Shown piece by piece: positions 52,909 through 62,064 of a stretch of DNA of 64,000 bases. The stretch lies in the NCBI GenBank assembly GCA_963779225.1, contig CAVZWW010000001.1, positions 558,001 to 622,000 on the forward strand, read 5' to 3'. The stretch comes from CAVPCZ01 sp963779225 (GTDB taxonomy: Bacteria > Bacteroidota > Ignavibacteria > UBA10030 > UBA6906). Made by a program: the position numbers and the translations under genes. Positions within the stretch are counted from its first letter, which is position 1. Each line of letters opens with the position of its first letter. Under the pieces are notes generated by a model. That model worked only from the letters and a program-made list of their open reading frames with translations. It was not told where the DNA came from and ran no database searches.

Positions 52909-55793
52909 TGCACAACAGGACACGTATGCAACCAGATCGAATCTCATTCCGACCATATCTCCTGGCGGGGCTGTTGTGTGTTACTGCCGGGCTCAGCGCT
53001 CAGGATGCCGATCCGCCGAAGGAGGCACAACCAGGGCGGCCTGCCAAGCGGTTCAGTTTCGCCGACGAGGCAGTGGGCGTTCAGACCAAAGGCCAGATCC
53101 AGAATCTGACTATGAACTACGGCCAGATATCGGATACACGCTTCGCCGATGTCGGTAATGCGCCCACCGACATCTTCTATGACATCCGCTACCCGCGCCA
53201 GAATTTTACCGGTCTGGTGGATGACTTTTCCATCTTCTTCGCCGTGAAGGAGAATACCAAGAACGGAGACAAGGGCAATGTGATCGATGCGTGGACCGAT
53301 GACAAGAACGAAGATTTCATCGCGAAAGATGGAGCGTACGGCCTTACCCACTACAACGCCGCCCTGGATCCCGATCCGCATCCCGAGCTGAAATACAACG
53401 GGCAGACGCCCTATCTTGCGACCAGCGACCTGCCTGATACCTGGCCGGTGGACAAAACTGGCGTCGCCTTCTGGCCCGGGCTCTTCCGGCGCGATCCAAA
53501 AACCGGTGTAGAGGTTCCCGGGGAATTTGCCTCCGACCGGGATATCTATATGGAATTTGATGACAAGAACAACCAGCAGGGGAACCCGATCGGGATCGAG
53601 GTCCATGAAATGGCGTACAGTTACGGTCGCGTGTACGCCGAAGATGTGCTCTTCTACGAATTCTTCATCATCAACAAGAGTGGCCGGACCTTGAACGGGT
53701 GTTACGTGGGTTCGTATCAGGACCCCGATTGCAGCGATCACACCGAAGAGACGCTGCTCTGGAAAGATTCGATTTTTGCTGACGGCTCGCGGCTTACCTC
53801 TCTGGCTCAGCGGGATTTCGACGGGGACCATGGCGGTGCCACCCGGCCCAATTCGCTGGGAATCACCGAGGACTACACGTTCGGTACCATGTTTCTCGAA
53901 ACGCCGAAGAACATGGGAGTTACCGATTTTCATTATTTTGTGGATCCCGGTCCGACCGACGATTCATTTCTCTGGCCCATTATCACCAGTGATCCGACAA
54001 ATCCGACCATCGCGGCCACAGCCGCCAACTATTTTCACGGAGCCAATCGCCGCATCGATGATGTGTCACTGATCGCTACAAAGCAAGATCTTGTCTGGAT
54101 TGTCGCTACCGGTCCGTTCGACATGGCCCCCGGCGACACCGTGAAATTGACCCTCGCGGTGGCGGCGGGAGATGATGATGCCGACTATTACAGCAATGTC
54201 TGGCAGGCAAAACAGCTGTTTGATGCGACGTTCAACGGTCCGACCGCTCCGCCTGCGCCGAAGCTTTCCGCCGTTCCGGCGGAGGGGCGCGTGACGCTCT
54301 ACTGGGATGATACACCGGAAACGGCCACCGACCCCGCCACTGGGGAACAGGATTTTGAAGGATACAAGATCTACCGCAGTGAAGACGGCGGCATAACGTG
54401 GGGGACAGTGACCACCGATGCCCAGGGACGCACGTACGGCTACGTACCCGTGGCGCAATTTGACCTCGTCGATAACATCAAGGGTCCCGATCCGAAGAAT
54501 CCTCTTATGTGGCTGGGGACGGACAGCGGCCTGCAGCACAGTTGGGTGGACAGCAATGTTGTGGACGGCATTGCCTACTCCTATACCATTGTCTCTTACG
54601 ACAAGGGGACATCAACGCTGTATGCACTCGAGACGACGCGCGGCGACGGCCCGCAGGTGAAGAACTTTGTGACCGTGACCCCGTTGCCCGTTGCTGCGGG
54701 ACGCACTCCTGCTCGCCTGCAGGCGTTGAACAAGACCGCGGGAACGGGAAAGGGCGAGGTCCGGATCGAGGTGATTGATGAACAGATGCTGAAGACCGTA
54801 CCGTACCGGGTTACGTTCGACGGCACGCCGGCGCAGATCTTCAACGTGACGCGGATGGATCCCACCCCGGTGCCGGTCTACGTGAACCGGCCGGTGAACG
54901 TCAGTGATCTCGCCGTCGTGGACGGATTCCGCATCAGTGTCACGTCCGGTGACCGGATCGGGGGGGTTGCTTCGATCACCGATCAGAACGGGCGGGATGT
55001 GAACGGATCCTCAAATCTGAGTGCGGACAGTTCCTGGTACGTCACGTACACAGAGAATGCACAGGCGGATACACTGGCCCGCAGCGCCGATTACGAGATC
55101 CGGTTCTCCAGCTCGCTTACTGTTGCATACAGCTGGGGTGTGGCGGGTTCTGTGGCGAAGTACACCGTTCCCTTCTCGGTGTGGAATGTCACCACAAATA
55201 CCCAGATGGCCTTCGAGGTCCGGGATCTGAACGTCAACAACACATGGGAGGAAGGCGAGCCCATCTACGTGACCCGCGTCCCCTATCCGGCTTCGCCGCC
55301 CGCCATGGGGTCACCCAACCCTGCCACAAACATCAAGGAATTTGCCTACCAGATTCTAATCAACAACGCGCCCGCAGACACACTACGGCTTCCGCCCACT
55401 GCGGGCACGGTGATCAGAGTCGTCAGTCACAATGCCCTGACCTCCGGCGACCGTTACGAATTCAGCTTCACGCCGGCGACCTTCGATGCCGCGGCTGTTG
55501 ATCTGAGTGAGGTGCGGGTAGTCCCCAATCCGTATGTGGTGACGTCGAAATATGAGTCGATGCAGAATGTCCGCCAGATCCGGTTCATGTATCTCCCGCC
55601 GGAGTGCACCATTTCCGTGTATACCGTAGCAGGCACGCTTGTGAAGACCCTTCAACACAAGGACAACGTCGGGTCCCTCAGCTGGAACCTCGTCAGCGAT
55701 TGGAGTCAGGCGCTCGCATTCGGCGTCTACATCTACGTCGTTGAAGTCCCTCAGGGAGACCGTCATATCGGCAAATTCGCGCTGATCAAATAA
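52908..55793 (+). CDS. Large T9SS-sorted surface protein (module B)
   Basis: 961 aa from ATG 52908 (TGATG overlap); ATG 52926 with AGGA five nt upstream is an equally good start. A signal peptide ends near LSAQ. The body resembles the 1080-aa protein of module A in order: unknown N-terminal region with a YGRVYAEDVLFYEFFIINKSGRT-like segment, a fibronectin-III part with FEGYKIYRSEDGG, and a C-terminal sorting variant (VVPNPYVV, IRFMYLPPECTISVYTVAGTLVKTL, GKFALIK). Conservation of this pair next to a TonB receptor suggests a functional unit. Function unknown. Confidence 0.75.
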   Translation: MHNRTRMQPDRISFRPYLLAGLLCVTAGLSAQDADPPKEAQPGRPAKRFSFADEAVGVQTKGQIQNLTMNYGQISDTRFADVGNAPTDIFYDIRYPRQNFTGLVDDFSIFFAVKENTKNGDKGNVIDAWTDDKNEDFIAKDGAYGLTHYNAALDPDPHPELKYNGQTPYLATSDLPDTWPVDKTGVAFWPGLFRRDPKTGVEVPGEFASDRDIYMEFDDKNNQQGNPIGIEVHEMAYSYGRVYAEDVLFYEFFIINKSGRTLNGCYVGSYQDPDCSDHTEETLLWKDSIFADGSRLTSLAQRDFDGDHGGATRPNSLGITEDYTFGTMFLETPKNMGVTDFHYFVDPGPTDDSFLWPIITSDPTNPTIAATAANYFHGANRRIDDVSLIATKQDLVWIVATGPFDMAPGDTVKLTLAVAAGDDDADYYSNVWQAKQLFDATFNGPTAPPAPKLSAVPAEGRVTLYWDDTPETATDPATGEQDFEGYKIYRSEDGGITWGTVTTDAQGRTYGYVPVAQFDLVDNIKGPDPKNPLMWLGTDSGLQHSWVDSNVVDGIAYSYTIVSYDKGTSTLYALETTRGDGPQVKNFVTVTPLPVAAGRTPARLQALNKTAGTGKGEVRIEVIDEQMLKTVPYRVTFDGTPAQIFNVTRMDPTPVPVYVNRPVNVSDLAVVDGFRISVTSGDRIGGVASITDQNGRDVNGSSNLSADSSWYVTYTENAQADTLARSADYEIRFSSSLTVAYSWGVAGSVAKYTVPFSVWNVTTNTQMAFEVRDLNVNNTWEEGEPIYVTRVPYPASPPAMGSPNPATNIKEFAYQILINNAPADTLRLPPTAGTVIRVVSHNALTSGDRYEFSFTPATFDAAAVDLSEVRVVPNPYVVTSKYESMQNVRQIRFMYLPPECTISVYTVAGTLVKTLQHKDNVGSLSWNLVSDWSQALAFGVYIYVVEVPQGDRHIGKFALIK

Positions 55794-55796
55794 CCT

Positions 55797-56822
55797 ATGA
55801 AAACGACCCTCACAGTGGTGACCGCACTCGCCCTCGCGCTCGCGTCCGTTCAGGCACAGGACGACAACAAGGCCGGCACGACGGCCGCACAATTTCTCAA
55901 GATCGGCATCGGGGCACGATCGGTGGGGATGGGCGGTGCCGTGGTGGGCCTCAGCGATGATGCCAGTGCCATGTACTGGAATCCTTCCGGACTCACCGGT
56001 GTACGCAGCATGACCGTTCTCGCCACGCACACAAACTGGTTTGCGGACATCACGCACCAGTACTTCGGTATGGTGTTCCCGGTGGGCGATGATCACCGCC
56101 TGGGTATCAACGCGACCCTCCTGAATATCGGTGAGATGGAGGTGACAACGGAAGAGCAGCCCCGCGGGACAGGAGATTTCTTCAAAGCCAGTGACGTCGC
56201 CGTCGGATTGACATATGCGGCGCGTCTGGTGGATTTCTTCTCGTTCGGCGCTTCGGTCAAGTACATCACCCAGAACATTGCCAATGAATCCGCTTCCGCT
56301 GTCGGCTTCGATCTGGGGACGACACTTTACACCGGATACAAGGGCATCACGATCGGGATGGCTTTTACCAATTTCGGCACGACGATGAAACTTGAAGGGC
56401 GTGATCTCCACCGGACCTACGATCCGAGTCCGGACAACGCGGCGAATACCGGCGTGTCGTCCTACCTCGGAACGGAATCGTGGGATCTGCCCGTGAACTT
56501 CCGCGTCGGAATCGGCTGGGAAGTGGTTGGCGCAGCCGAGGCACTTGTTGCCGACGATATGAATACGGTGCGTCTGGGTATTGATGCGAACCATCCCAAC
56601 GATGGACCGGAGAATGCGGCCGTGGGGGTGGAGTATATCTGGGAGCAGCTTGTTGCCCTCCGGGGAGGATATCATTTCAATGACGACGTCCGCTCCTGGA
56701 CAGCAGGAGCGGGATTACGGTGGCAATCCCCGTCCTCCTTCATGATCGGTGTCGATTATGCCTACGGTGATTTGAAGTCCCTCGGGCCGATCCATGTATT
56801 CACCATCGTGATCGGGCTTTGA
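55797..56822 (+). CDS. PorV/PorQ-like outer-membrane beta-barrel (module B)
   Basis: 341 aa; signal peptide ending VQAQ, then GARSVGMGGAVVGLSDDASAMYWNPSGL, the PorV/UPF0164 signature, and a barrel ending HVFTIVIGL. It is a paralogue of the barrel at 10324-11379. It starts 3 bp after the large T9SS gene and its stop overlaps the next gene (TGATG), linking module B to the glutamate-type cluster. Confidence 0.87.
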   Translation: MKTTLTVVTALALALASVQAQDDNKAGTTAAQFLKIGIGARSVGMGGAVVGLSDDASAMYWNPSGLTGVRSMTVLATHTNWFADITHQYFGMVFPVGDDHRLGINATLLNIGEMEVTTEEQPRGTGDFFKASDVAVGLTYAARLVDFFSFGASVKYITQNIANESASAVGFDLGTTLYTGYKGITIGMAFTNFGTTMKLEGRDLHRTYDPSPDNAANTGVSSYLGTESWDLPVNFRVGIGWEVVGAAEALVADDMNTVRLGIDANHPNDGPENAAVGVEYIWEQLVALRGGYHFNDDVRSWTAGAGLRWQSPSSFMIGVDYAYGDLKSLGPIHVFTIVIGL

Positions 56823-57748
56823 TGATGTGTTCGGGGGGGAGGGGGCGGGTGATGTTGGCCGCCGGTATCTTCATGCTGATGGCCGTATCCCGGGCACAGG
56901 ATCAGGAAGGCGGTGGAGCCGGGCCGCCGCGATTCGGCAGTAGCGACTATGTCGAATACCAGCCGGGCTCGATGCCCCTGATCATCACCATACCGCACGG
57001 GGGCACGCGTGAACCTGCAGACCTGCCCGACCGGATCTCCGCCACGCTGGCCCGATATGACACCAACTCCCTTGATCTGGGCCGGGCGCTCATCGAGGCG
57101 ATACGGCGGCGGACAGGCAACTCTCCCCACGTGATTATCACCCACGTTCATCGCAAGAAACTCGACGCGAACCGGGATGTGTTTGAGGCGGCGCAGGATG
57201 ACCCCGTTGCAGTCCGGACGTGGGAGGAATTCCACGGTTTCATCGACGAAGCAAAACGGGAGGTGGAGCGGAGATTCGGCGGCGGGCTGCTGATCGACCT
57301 TCACGGGCACCGTCATCGCGAGGCGCGTGTTGAACTGGGCTATCTTCTCATGCAGAAAGAACTGAACATGCCGGACGATTCACTCAACTCGCCTGTACAT
57401 CTCCAGACCACAAGCGTTCGTGCGCTTGCGGAACAGGCGGGGGAGGGGCTTGCGCAGCTCATTCGTGGCCGCCGGAGTCTCGGAACACTGCTGAGTGACC
57501 GGGGCTACATGACCGTGCCCGGCCGGCGCTGTCCCGGTCCCGGCGCGGATCCATATTTCTCCGGCGGATACACGATTGAACAGCATGGTTCGGTGGCAGG
57601 GGGTACGATCAGCGCTATTCAGATGGAAACACCCTGGCAGGGGGTGCGGGACACGGAAGCACACCGGAAAGCTTTTGCACGTGCCGCCGCGGAAGCGCTG
57701 GATGAATTTCTGAAGACCTGGTTTCCGGAAGGGAAGTCTGCACCATGA
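56822..57748 (+). CDS. Exported N-formylglutamate-amidohydrolase-like protein 1
   Basis: 308 aa from ATG 56822 (overlapping the barrel stop); a TTG at 56819 is less likely. Signal peptide ending SRAQ. Motifs of the FGase family: TIPHGGTREP, HVHRKKLDANRD and DLHGHRHREARVELGYLL, supplying zinc and catalytic residues. Family members release glutamate-type amino acids from N-acyl or polymeric precursors. Export is unusual for the histidine-degradation enzyme and points to an extracellular or periplasmic substrate. Close tandem paralogue downstream. Confidence 0.8.
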   Translation: MMCSGGRGRVMLAAGIFMLMAVSRAQDQEGGGAGPPRFGSSDYVEYQPGSMPLIITIPHGGTREPADLPDRISATLARYDTNSLDLGRALIEAIRRRTGNSPHVIITHVHRKKLDANRDVFEAAQDDPVAVRTWEEFHGFIDEAKREVERRFGGGLLIDLHGHRHREARVELGYLLMQKELNMPDDSLNSPVHLQTTSVRALAEQAGEGLAQLIRGRRSLGTLLSDRGYMTVPGRRCPGPGADPYFSGGYTIEQHGSVAGGTISAIQMETPWQGVRDTEAHRKAFARAAAEALDEFLKTWFPEGKSAP

Positions 57749-59580
57749 AAGCAGCGTTCATGACACTGCTCGCCATTGCGTCGGTCTGCACCGCGTTGGC
57801 GGGCACAAGCGACACCGTGTATGTTCCGGGTCAGACATACTTCGGGCGAAACCAGTACGTGGAGTATTATGCCGGTGATCTCCCCATCATCGTTTCCGCT
57901 CCTCACGGCGGCCATGAAGTGCCCGCGGAAATTCCTGACCGGACCTGGGGAGATCTGACGTACGACACCAACACGCAGGAGCTGGCCCGCGCGTTTGTTG
58001 AGGCAATGGTGGTGCGGACCGGGAAACACCCTCATGTCATCATCAACCGCCTGCACCGGAGGAAACTGGACGCCAACCGCGACGTGCTCGAAGCAGCGCA
58101 GGGCAACGTGTTCGCGATTCAGGCCTGGGAGGAGTTCCACGGGTACCTTGATGCCGCGAAACGTGCCATTGCCGGGTCGGCGGGAAAGGGGCTGTATATC
58201 GACCTCCACGGTCACGGTCATGCTCTTCAGCGTCTCGAGCTGGGCTATCTGCTCTCCCCTGCCGAATTGGCACTGCCGGACGAATCTCTCGACACTCCGG
58301 AGATCGTGGACCTTTCCAGCGTCCGGAATCTCGTCCGGAACGGAGGGATATCGCTGTCCGGGTTGCTTCACGGTCCCCGTTCGCTCGGCACCTTTCTCGA
58401 AAACCGGGGTTATCCTGCCGTTCCGAGCTCCATGCAGGTGGCTCCCGGTAGTGCGCCCTACTTCACGGGTGGATATAACACGGCGCGTCATGGTTCGCGC
58501 TCCGGCGGCACCGTTGATGCGATCCAGATAGAGTGCAATAGGACCGGCGTGCGCGACACCGAAACCAACTACCGGAGGTTCGCCGGGGTTCTCGCATCGG
58601 TACTTGACGATTTCGTCCAGGTACACTACTTCGGGCGCACAATCCCCGCTGCACAAATGATTATCAATGAAGTAATGTTCGATATTCCTGTTGATGATTC
58701 ATCCACGGTGGCCATCGAGGGGGATGCCAACGGCGATGGTGTCCGGAGTGTCCGGGGCGATGAGTTTGTGGAACTGTTCAATGCCGGCACCGGCACGTTG
58801 AACATCGGCGGCTATCAGATCCTCGAACTCAACATGCGGCCCGTATTCACCTTCCCGGATAACGCCGAGCTCCCGCCAGGAACTTTTGTCGTGGTCTTCG
58901 GCGGTGTCGGCCCCGGAGGGTTCGGTCCCGGCTTTCCCGCCGGCGTCCAGCTCTTTGCCGCCCGCCCCGGTCAGGCGGATTCGGGGTTCCATTATTCGTC
59001 AAGCAAGACCAATTTCTTGAATAGCAGTGAAAACGTCGTTCTCTATAATCCGGCTGTCAATGAGGTATTGGACGAACTCTGCTGGGGTGCAGCCACCCCC
59101 CGGACGATACAGGGAAAGAAACTCTGTCCGCCGAACACCTGGAATGGTGACAGTATTGCCGGTCCCATTGCACAGTCGGTGACCAGGAATCCCGATATTA
59201 CAGGACTCTGGGCCCGGCACCGGGATGTCGGCAGCCGTTCGGCCGCATATTCCCCCGGTGCAGCACTTGTTCCGTTGACGCATGCCGGGGATGTTGCCGG
59301 TTTGCCGGCCGGCTTCACTCTTGGACAGAATTTCCCCAATCCTTTCAATCCCGAGACCCTTATTCCGTTTTCACTGGCGGATAGATCGCACGTTGAGCTT
59401 GTGGTATTTGACATTCTCGGCCGCCCCGTGGTTACCCTGCTCGATCAGGATCTTCCTCCGGGCAACTATACGGCGAGGCTTGAGGCCGGGCACACGGTCC
59501 GGCTGGGTTCGGGCGTGTATTATTATCGCCTCCTGGCAGGAAGCCGTGTAATGACCAGATCATGTATTCTCCTCCGATGA
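57745..59580 (+). CDS. T9SS-sorted N-formylglutamate-amidohydrolase-like protein 2 with lamin-tail domain
   Basis: 611 aa; overlaps gene 1 (ATGA). Signal peptide; FGase-like domain (about 30-305) with SAPHGGHEVP, RLHRRKLDANRD and DLHGHGHALQRLELGYLL; a lamin-tail-like domain (about 310-450: IINEVMFDIP...DEFVELFNAGTGTLNIGGYQI); and a T9SS type A domain (NFPNPFNPETLIPFSL...SGVYYYRL). It is a duplication of gene 1 with added surface-sorting modules, so one copy may act on the surface and the other in the periplasm. Confidence 0.82.
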   Translation: MKAAFMTLLAIASVCTALAGTSDTVYVPGQTYFGRNQYVEYYAGDLPIIVSAPHGGHEVPAEIPDRTWGDLTYDTNTQELARAFVEAMVVRTGKHPHVIINRLHRRKLDANRDVLEAAQGNVFAIQAWEEFHGYLDAAKRAIAGSAGKGLYIDLHGHGHALQRLELGYLLSPAELALPDESLDTPEIVDLSSVRNLVRNGGISLSGLLHGPRSLGTFLENRGYPAVPSSMQVAPGSAPYFTGGYNTARHGSRSGGTVDAIQIECNRTGVRDTETNYRRFAGVLASVLDDFVQVHYFGRTIPAAQMIINEVMFDIPVDDSSTVAIEGDANGDGVRSVRGDEFVELFNAGTGTLNIGGYQILELNMRPVFTFPDNAELPPGTFVVVFGGVGPGGFGPGFPAGVQLFAARPGQADSGFHYSSSKTNFLNSSENVVLYNPAVNEVLDELCWGAATPRTIQGKKLCPPNTWNGDSIAGPIAQSVTRNPDITGLWARHRDVGSRSAAYSPGAALVPLTHAGDVAGLPAGFTLGQNFPNPFNPETLIPFSLADRSHVELVVFDILGRPVVTLLDQDLPPGNYTARLEAGHTVRLGSGVYYYRLLAGSRVMTRSCILLR

Positions 59581-60608
59581 GCAAACCTACCCCGATGAAT
59601 ACGCTCGGAAATCGATCATTCCTCTTGTGGATCATCATGATGACTTCCATGGTCTCTCCGGCGATGTCGCAACACCATGCTGCGCAGGCCGTCGCCCGCC
59701 TCGCGGAACGCGACTCGATTACCGTGCTGGTGACCGATTCGGGGTTGGGGGGGCTCTCGGTGTGTGCGGACCTGGATCAAAAGGCCCGGGCCACGGGCAG
59801 ATACCGCGTTCTGAACATCATTTTCTGTAATGCTCTTCCGGAGGCGAGCCAGGGTTACAATAAGATGCCATCGGTTGAACGGAAGATTGACGTCTTTGAT
59901 GATGCTCTTGCTGGCATGGCCCGCTGGTATGCACCTGATGCCATTCTGGTTGCCTGCAATACACTGTCAGTGTTGATTCCCCGCACCGCATTTGTGCGAT
60001 CATCATCTGTGCCGGTGCTGGGCATTGTGGAAATGGGTGTGGACGCGATGGCCGAGAAGCTGTCAGCGGATAGCGCCTCGACCGCCATCGTTTTCGGCAC
60101 CGAAACAACCATCGCTGCCGGGACGCACCGCGACCTCCTGCTTGCGAGGGGGATAGCACCGGACCGGATCGTGACGCAAGCGTGTCCGGATCTTGCCGGA
60201 GAAATCGAAACTGATTCCCGCAGTGAAATCGTGTCAACCGCGATAGATCTCTTTGCCGGCGAGGCAATGGGGAGTGTGCGCCGGAAGGGGAGTCCGCTTG
60301 TGGCGGGATTGTGTTGTACACACTACGGGTATTGTGGAGAAATGTTCGACTCTTCTTTGCGGAGTGCGGGCGCGGTAGAGGTGAATGTGGTGAACCCGAA
60401 CAGCCGGATGAGCGACGTGTTGTTTCCCACCGGTGCGGTCCGTCGCTGTGCATCCCCGCAGATTACCGTGCGTGTCGTTTCCCGTGCGGTGATAACCCCT
60501 GCGGAGGCGGCTTCCATCGGCGGGCTTCTCGAGCCGGTTTCGCAGGCGACGGCGGCGGCTTTGCGGGCGTATGAACTGAAACGCGACCTGTTTCCATACC
60601 AGCCATGA
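59577..60608 (+). CDS. Exported aspartate/glutamate-racemase-like protein
   Basis: 343 aa from ATG 59577 (ATGA overlap). The core is MurI-like: TDSGLGGLSV (Asp54-Ser55), VACNTLSV (Cys127) and GLCCTHYGYC (Cys247, His249), the two catalytic cysteines of glutamate racemases at near-normal spacing. The N-terminus has a hydrophobic signal (SFLLWIIMMTSMVSPAMSQ) absent from cytoplasmic MurI. An envelope-located racemase in a cluster of glutamyl hydrolases suggests interconversion of D- and L-glutamate (or aspartate) released outside the cytoplasm. Confidence 0.8.
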   Translation: MSKPTPMNTLGNRSFLLWIIMMTSMVSPAMSQHHAAQAVARLAERDSITVLVTDSGLGGLSVCADLDQKARATGRYRVLNIIFCNALPEASQGYNKMPSVERKIDVFDDALAGMARWYAPDAILVACNTLSVLIPRTAFVRSSSVPVLGIVEMGVDAMAEKLSADSASTAIVFGTETTIAAGTHRDLLLARGIAPDRIVTQACPDLAGEIETDSRSEIVSTAIDLFAGEAMGSVRRKGSPLVAGLCCTHYGYCGEMFDSSLRSAGAVEVNVVNPNSRMSDVLFPTGAVRRCASPQITVRVVSRAVITPAEAASIGGLLEPVSQATAAALRAYELKRDLFPYQP

Positions 60609-60621
60609 CACGTGTGAGATC

Positions 60622-61893
60622 ATGCCGCACGAACTGATCATTCTTCTGGTAATGCTGGCGGTCTTTGCCGCCGGCGTGTTCTGGTGGAAGCTTCCCGCCG
60701 GGCTGGCACTTGCGTTATCGTCGATTGCCGGCGCGCTTGCCGCCGGTGAGGGTTTTCCCGTACGGCATTTCGTGGAAGGGACTTTCGGGTATCTCGACGC
60801 CGTCGTCATCATTGCCACAGCCATGATCTTCATGAAGGCGATCGAAGCCAGCGGAGCGCTGGGGACAATCAGCTATGCCATGATGCGTTCACTCTATCGC
60901 CTGCCGACGTTGTTGATGATCTTTGTGACGGTCTTTGTGATGTTTCCGGGTATGTTGACCGGTCTCTCGTCCGCCTGCATTCTTACCACGGGGGCGCTTG
61001 TTGCGCCGGCCCTGCTGGCGATGGGCATGCCTGCGGTGGCGGTCGGTTCGCTTGTCGCCATGGCCGCCGTCTATGGTATGATTGCACCTCCCATCAACAT
61101 TCCCGTGATGATCATCGGCGGGGGGGTGGACATGCCGTATATCGGATTCGAGATCCCCTTGCTTGTGGCGACAATTCCTCTGGCGGTGCTGACCGCGGTA
61201 TACTTCAGAGTGCGGTATGTACGTAAAATCGACATCGTGAGCGTTTTGGGCCAACTGCCGCCGTCGATGTACGGCCGCCACGGGCTCAAGCTGTTCCTCC
61301 CGCTGGCGGTTGTCGTTGGACTGATGATAGCCATCCGCGTTGTCCCGCAGTGGATTCCTGATATCGGCGCACCGTTGATCTTCATCCTCGGTGCCCTGGC
61401 GGCCGTCGGAACGGGTGAACGGATCAACCTGTACCGGCTCTCCCGGACGGCCATTCGTGAAGCCCTTCCCATCATGACGATTCTCATCGGTGTCGGCATG
61501 TTCGTGCAGATCATGACCCTCACCGGTGTGCGCGGATATATTGCGGTGAGCGCGCTCGAGTTGCCTCCGGCTCTTCTGTATCTCGGCATCGCGTTGATCA
61601 TGCCGGCGTTCGGATCCGCGTATGCGGCAGCCTCCGTACTCGGCGTGCCGCTGGTCTACGTCTTCCTCGGAAGGGATGAAGTGGTGGTGACATCGGCGCT
61701 TTCGCTGATCGCCGGACTGGGGGATCTCATGCCGCCGCCCTCGCTGCTCTGTGTGTTTGCGGCGCAGCTCGTGGGAGAAAAGAACCACTTCCGCATTCTC
61801 AAAGAGAGCGCGCCGTTGATCGTTGTGTCCCTGCTGGTCGGAATTCTGATGATCATGTACGCGGGTCAAATGGGATCGTTGTTGCGCTATTAG
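60622..61893 (+). CDS. DctM/TRAP-large-subunit-like transporter
   Basis: 423-aa polytopic inner-membrane protein with about 12 helices, resembling the large permease of TRAP and related ion-transporter-superfamily carriers (PGMLTGLSSACILTTGALVAPALLAMGMP; YGMIAPPINIPVMI; PAFGSAYAAASVLGVPL). No separate DctP binding protein is encoded, so it may work as a secondary carrier on its own or with the small membrane protein downstream. Glutamate or another dicarboxylate is a reasonable substrate by context. Confidence 0.8.
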   Translation: MPHELIILLVMLAVFAAGVFWWKLPAGLALALSSIAGALAAGEGFPVRHFVEGTFGYLDAVVIIATAMIFMKAIEASGALGTISYAMMRSLYRLPTLLMIFVTVFVMFPGMLTGLSSACILTTGALVAPALLAMGMPAVAVGSLVAMAAVYGMIAPPINIPVMIIGGGVDMPYIGFEIPLLVATIPLAVLTAVYFRVRYVRKIDIVSVLGQLPPSMYGRHGLKLFLPLAVVVGLMIAIRVVPQWIPDIGAPLIFILGALAAVGTGERINLYRLSRTAIREALPIMTILIGVGMFVQIMTLTGVRGYIAVSALELPPALLYLGIALIMPAFGSAYAAASVLGVPLVYVFLGRDEVVVTSALSLIAGLGDLMPPPSLLCVFAAQLVGEKNHFRILKESAPLIVVSLLVGILMIMYAGQMGSLLRY

Positions 61894-61913
61894 GGAGCCG
61901 TTCGGAGGAGACC

Positions 61914-62060
61914 ATGCTTCACTGGATGTACATAGCGATAGCCCTGGGAATCGCCCTTCTGGTGGGCATCGAGTTGTTCCAGGAACGGCGCTGGCGGGAA
62001 CAGGTTGCCCTGGTGGTGATTCTTATCCCGCTCGTGCTCCGAATCCTGCATATCAAGTGA
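61914..62060 (+). CDS. 48-aa small membrane protein
   Basis: ATG preceded by a strong GGAGGAG site. The peptide has two hydrophobic helices (WMYIAIALGIALLVGIEL and VALVVILIPLVLRIL) joined by a charged turn (FQERRWREQ). It fits exactly between the transporter and deacylase genes, with 20- and 4-bp gaps, so it is probably a real operon member, perhaps an accessory subunit of the transporter. It resembles no named family I know. Confidence 0.7.
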   Translation: MLHWMYIAIALGIALLVGIELFQERRWREQVALVVILIPLVLRILHIK

Positions 62061-62064
62061 GATC

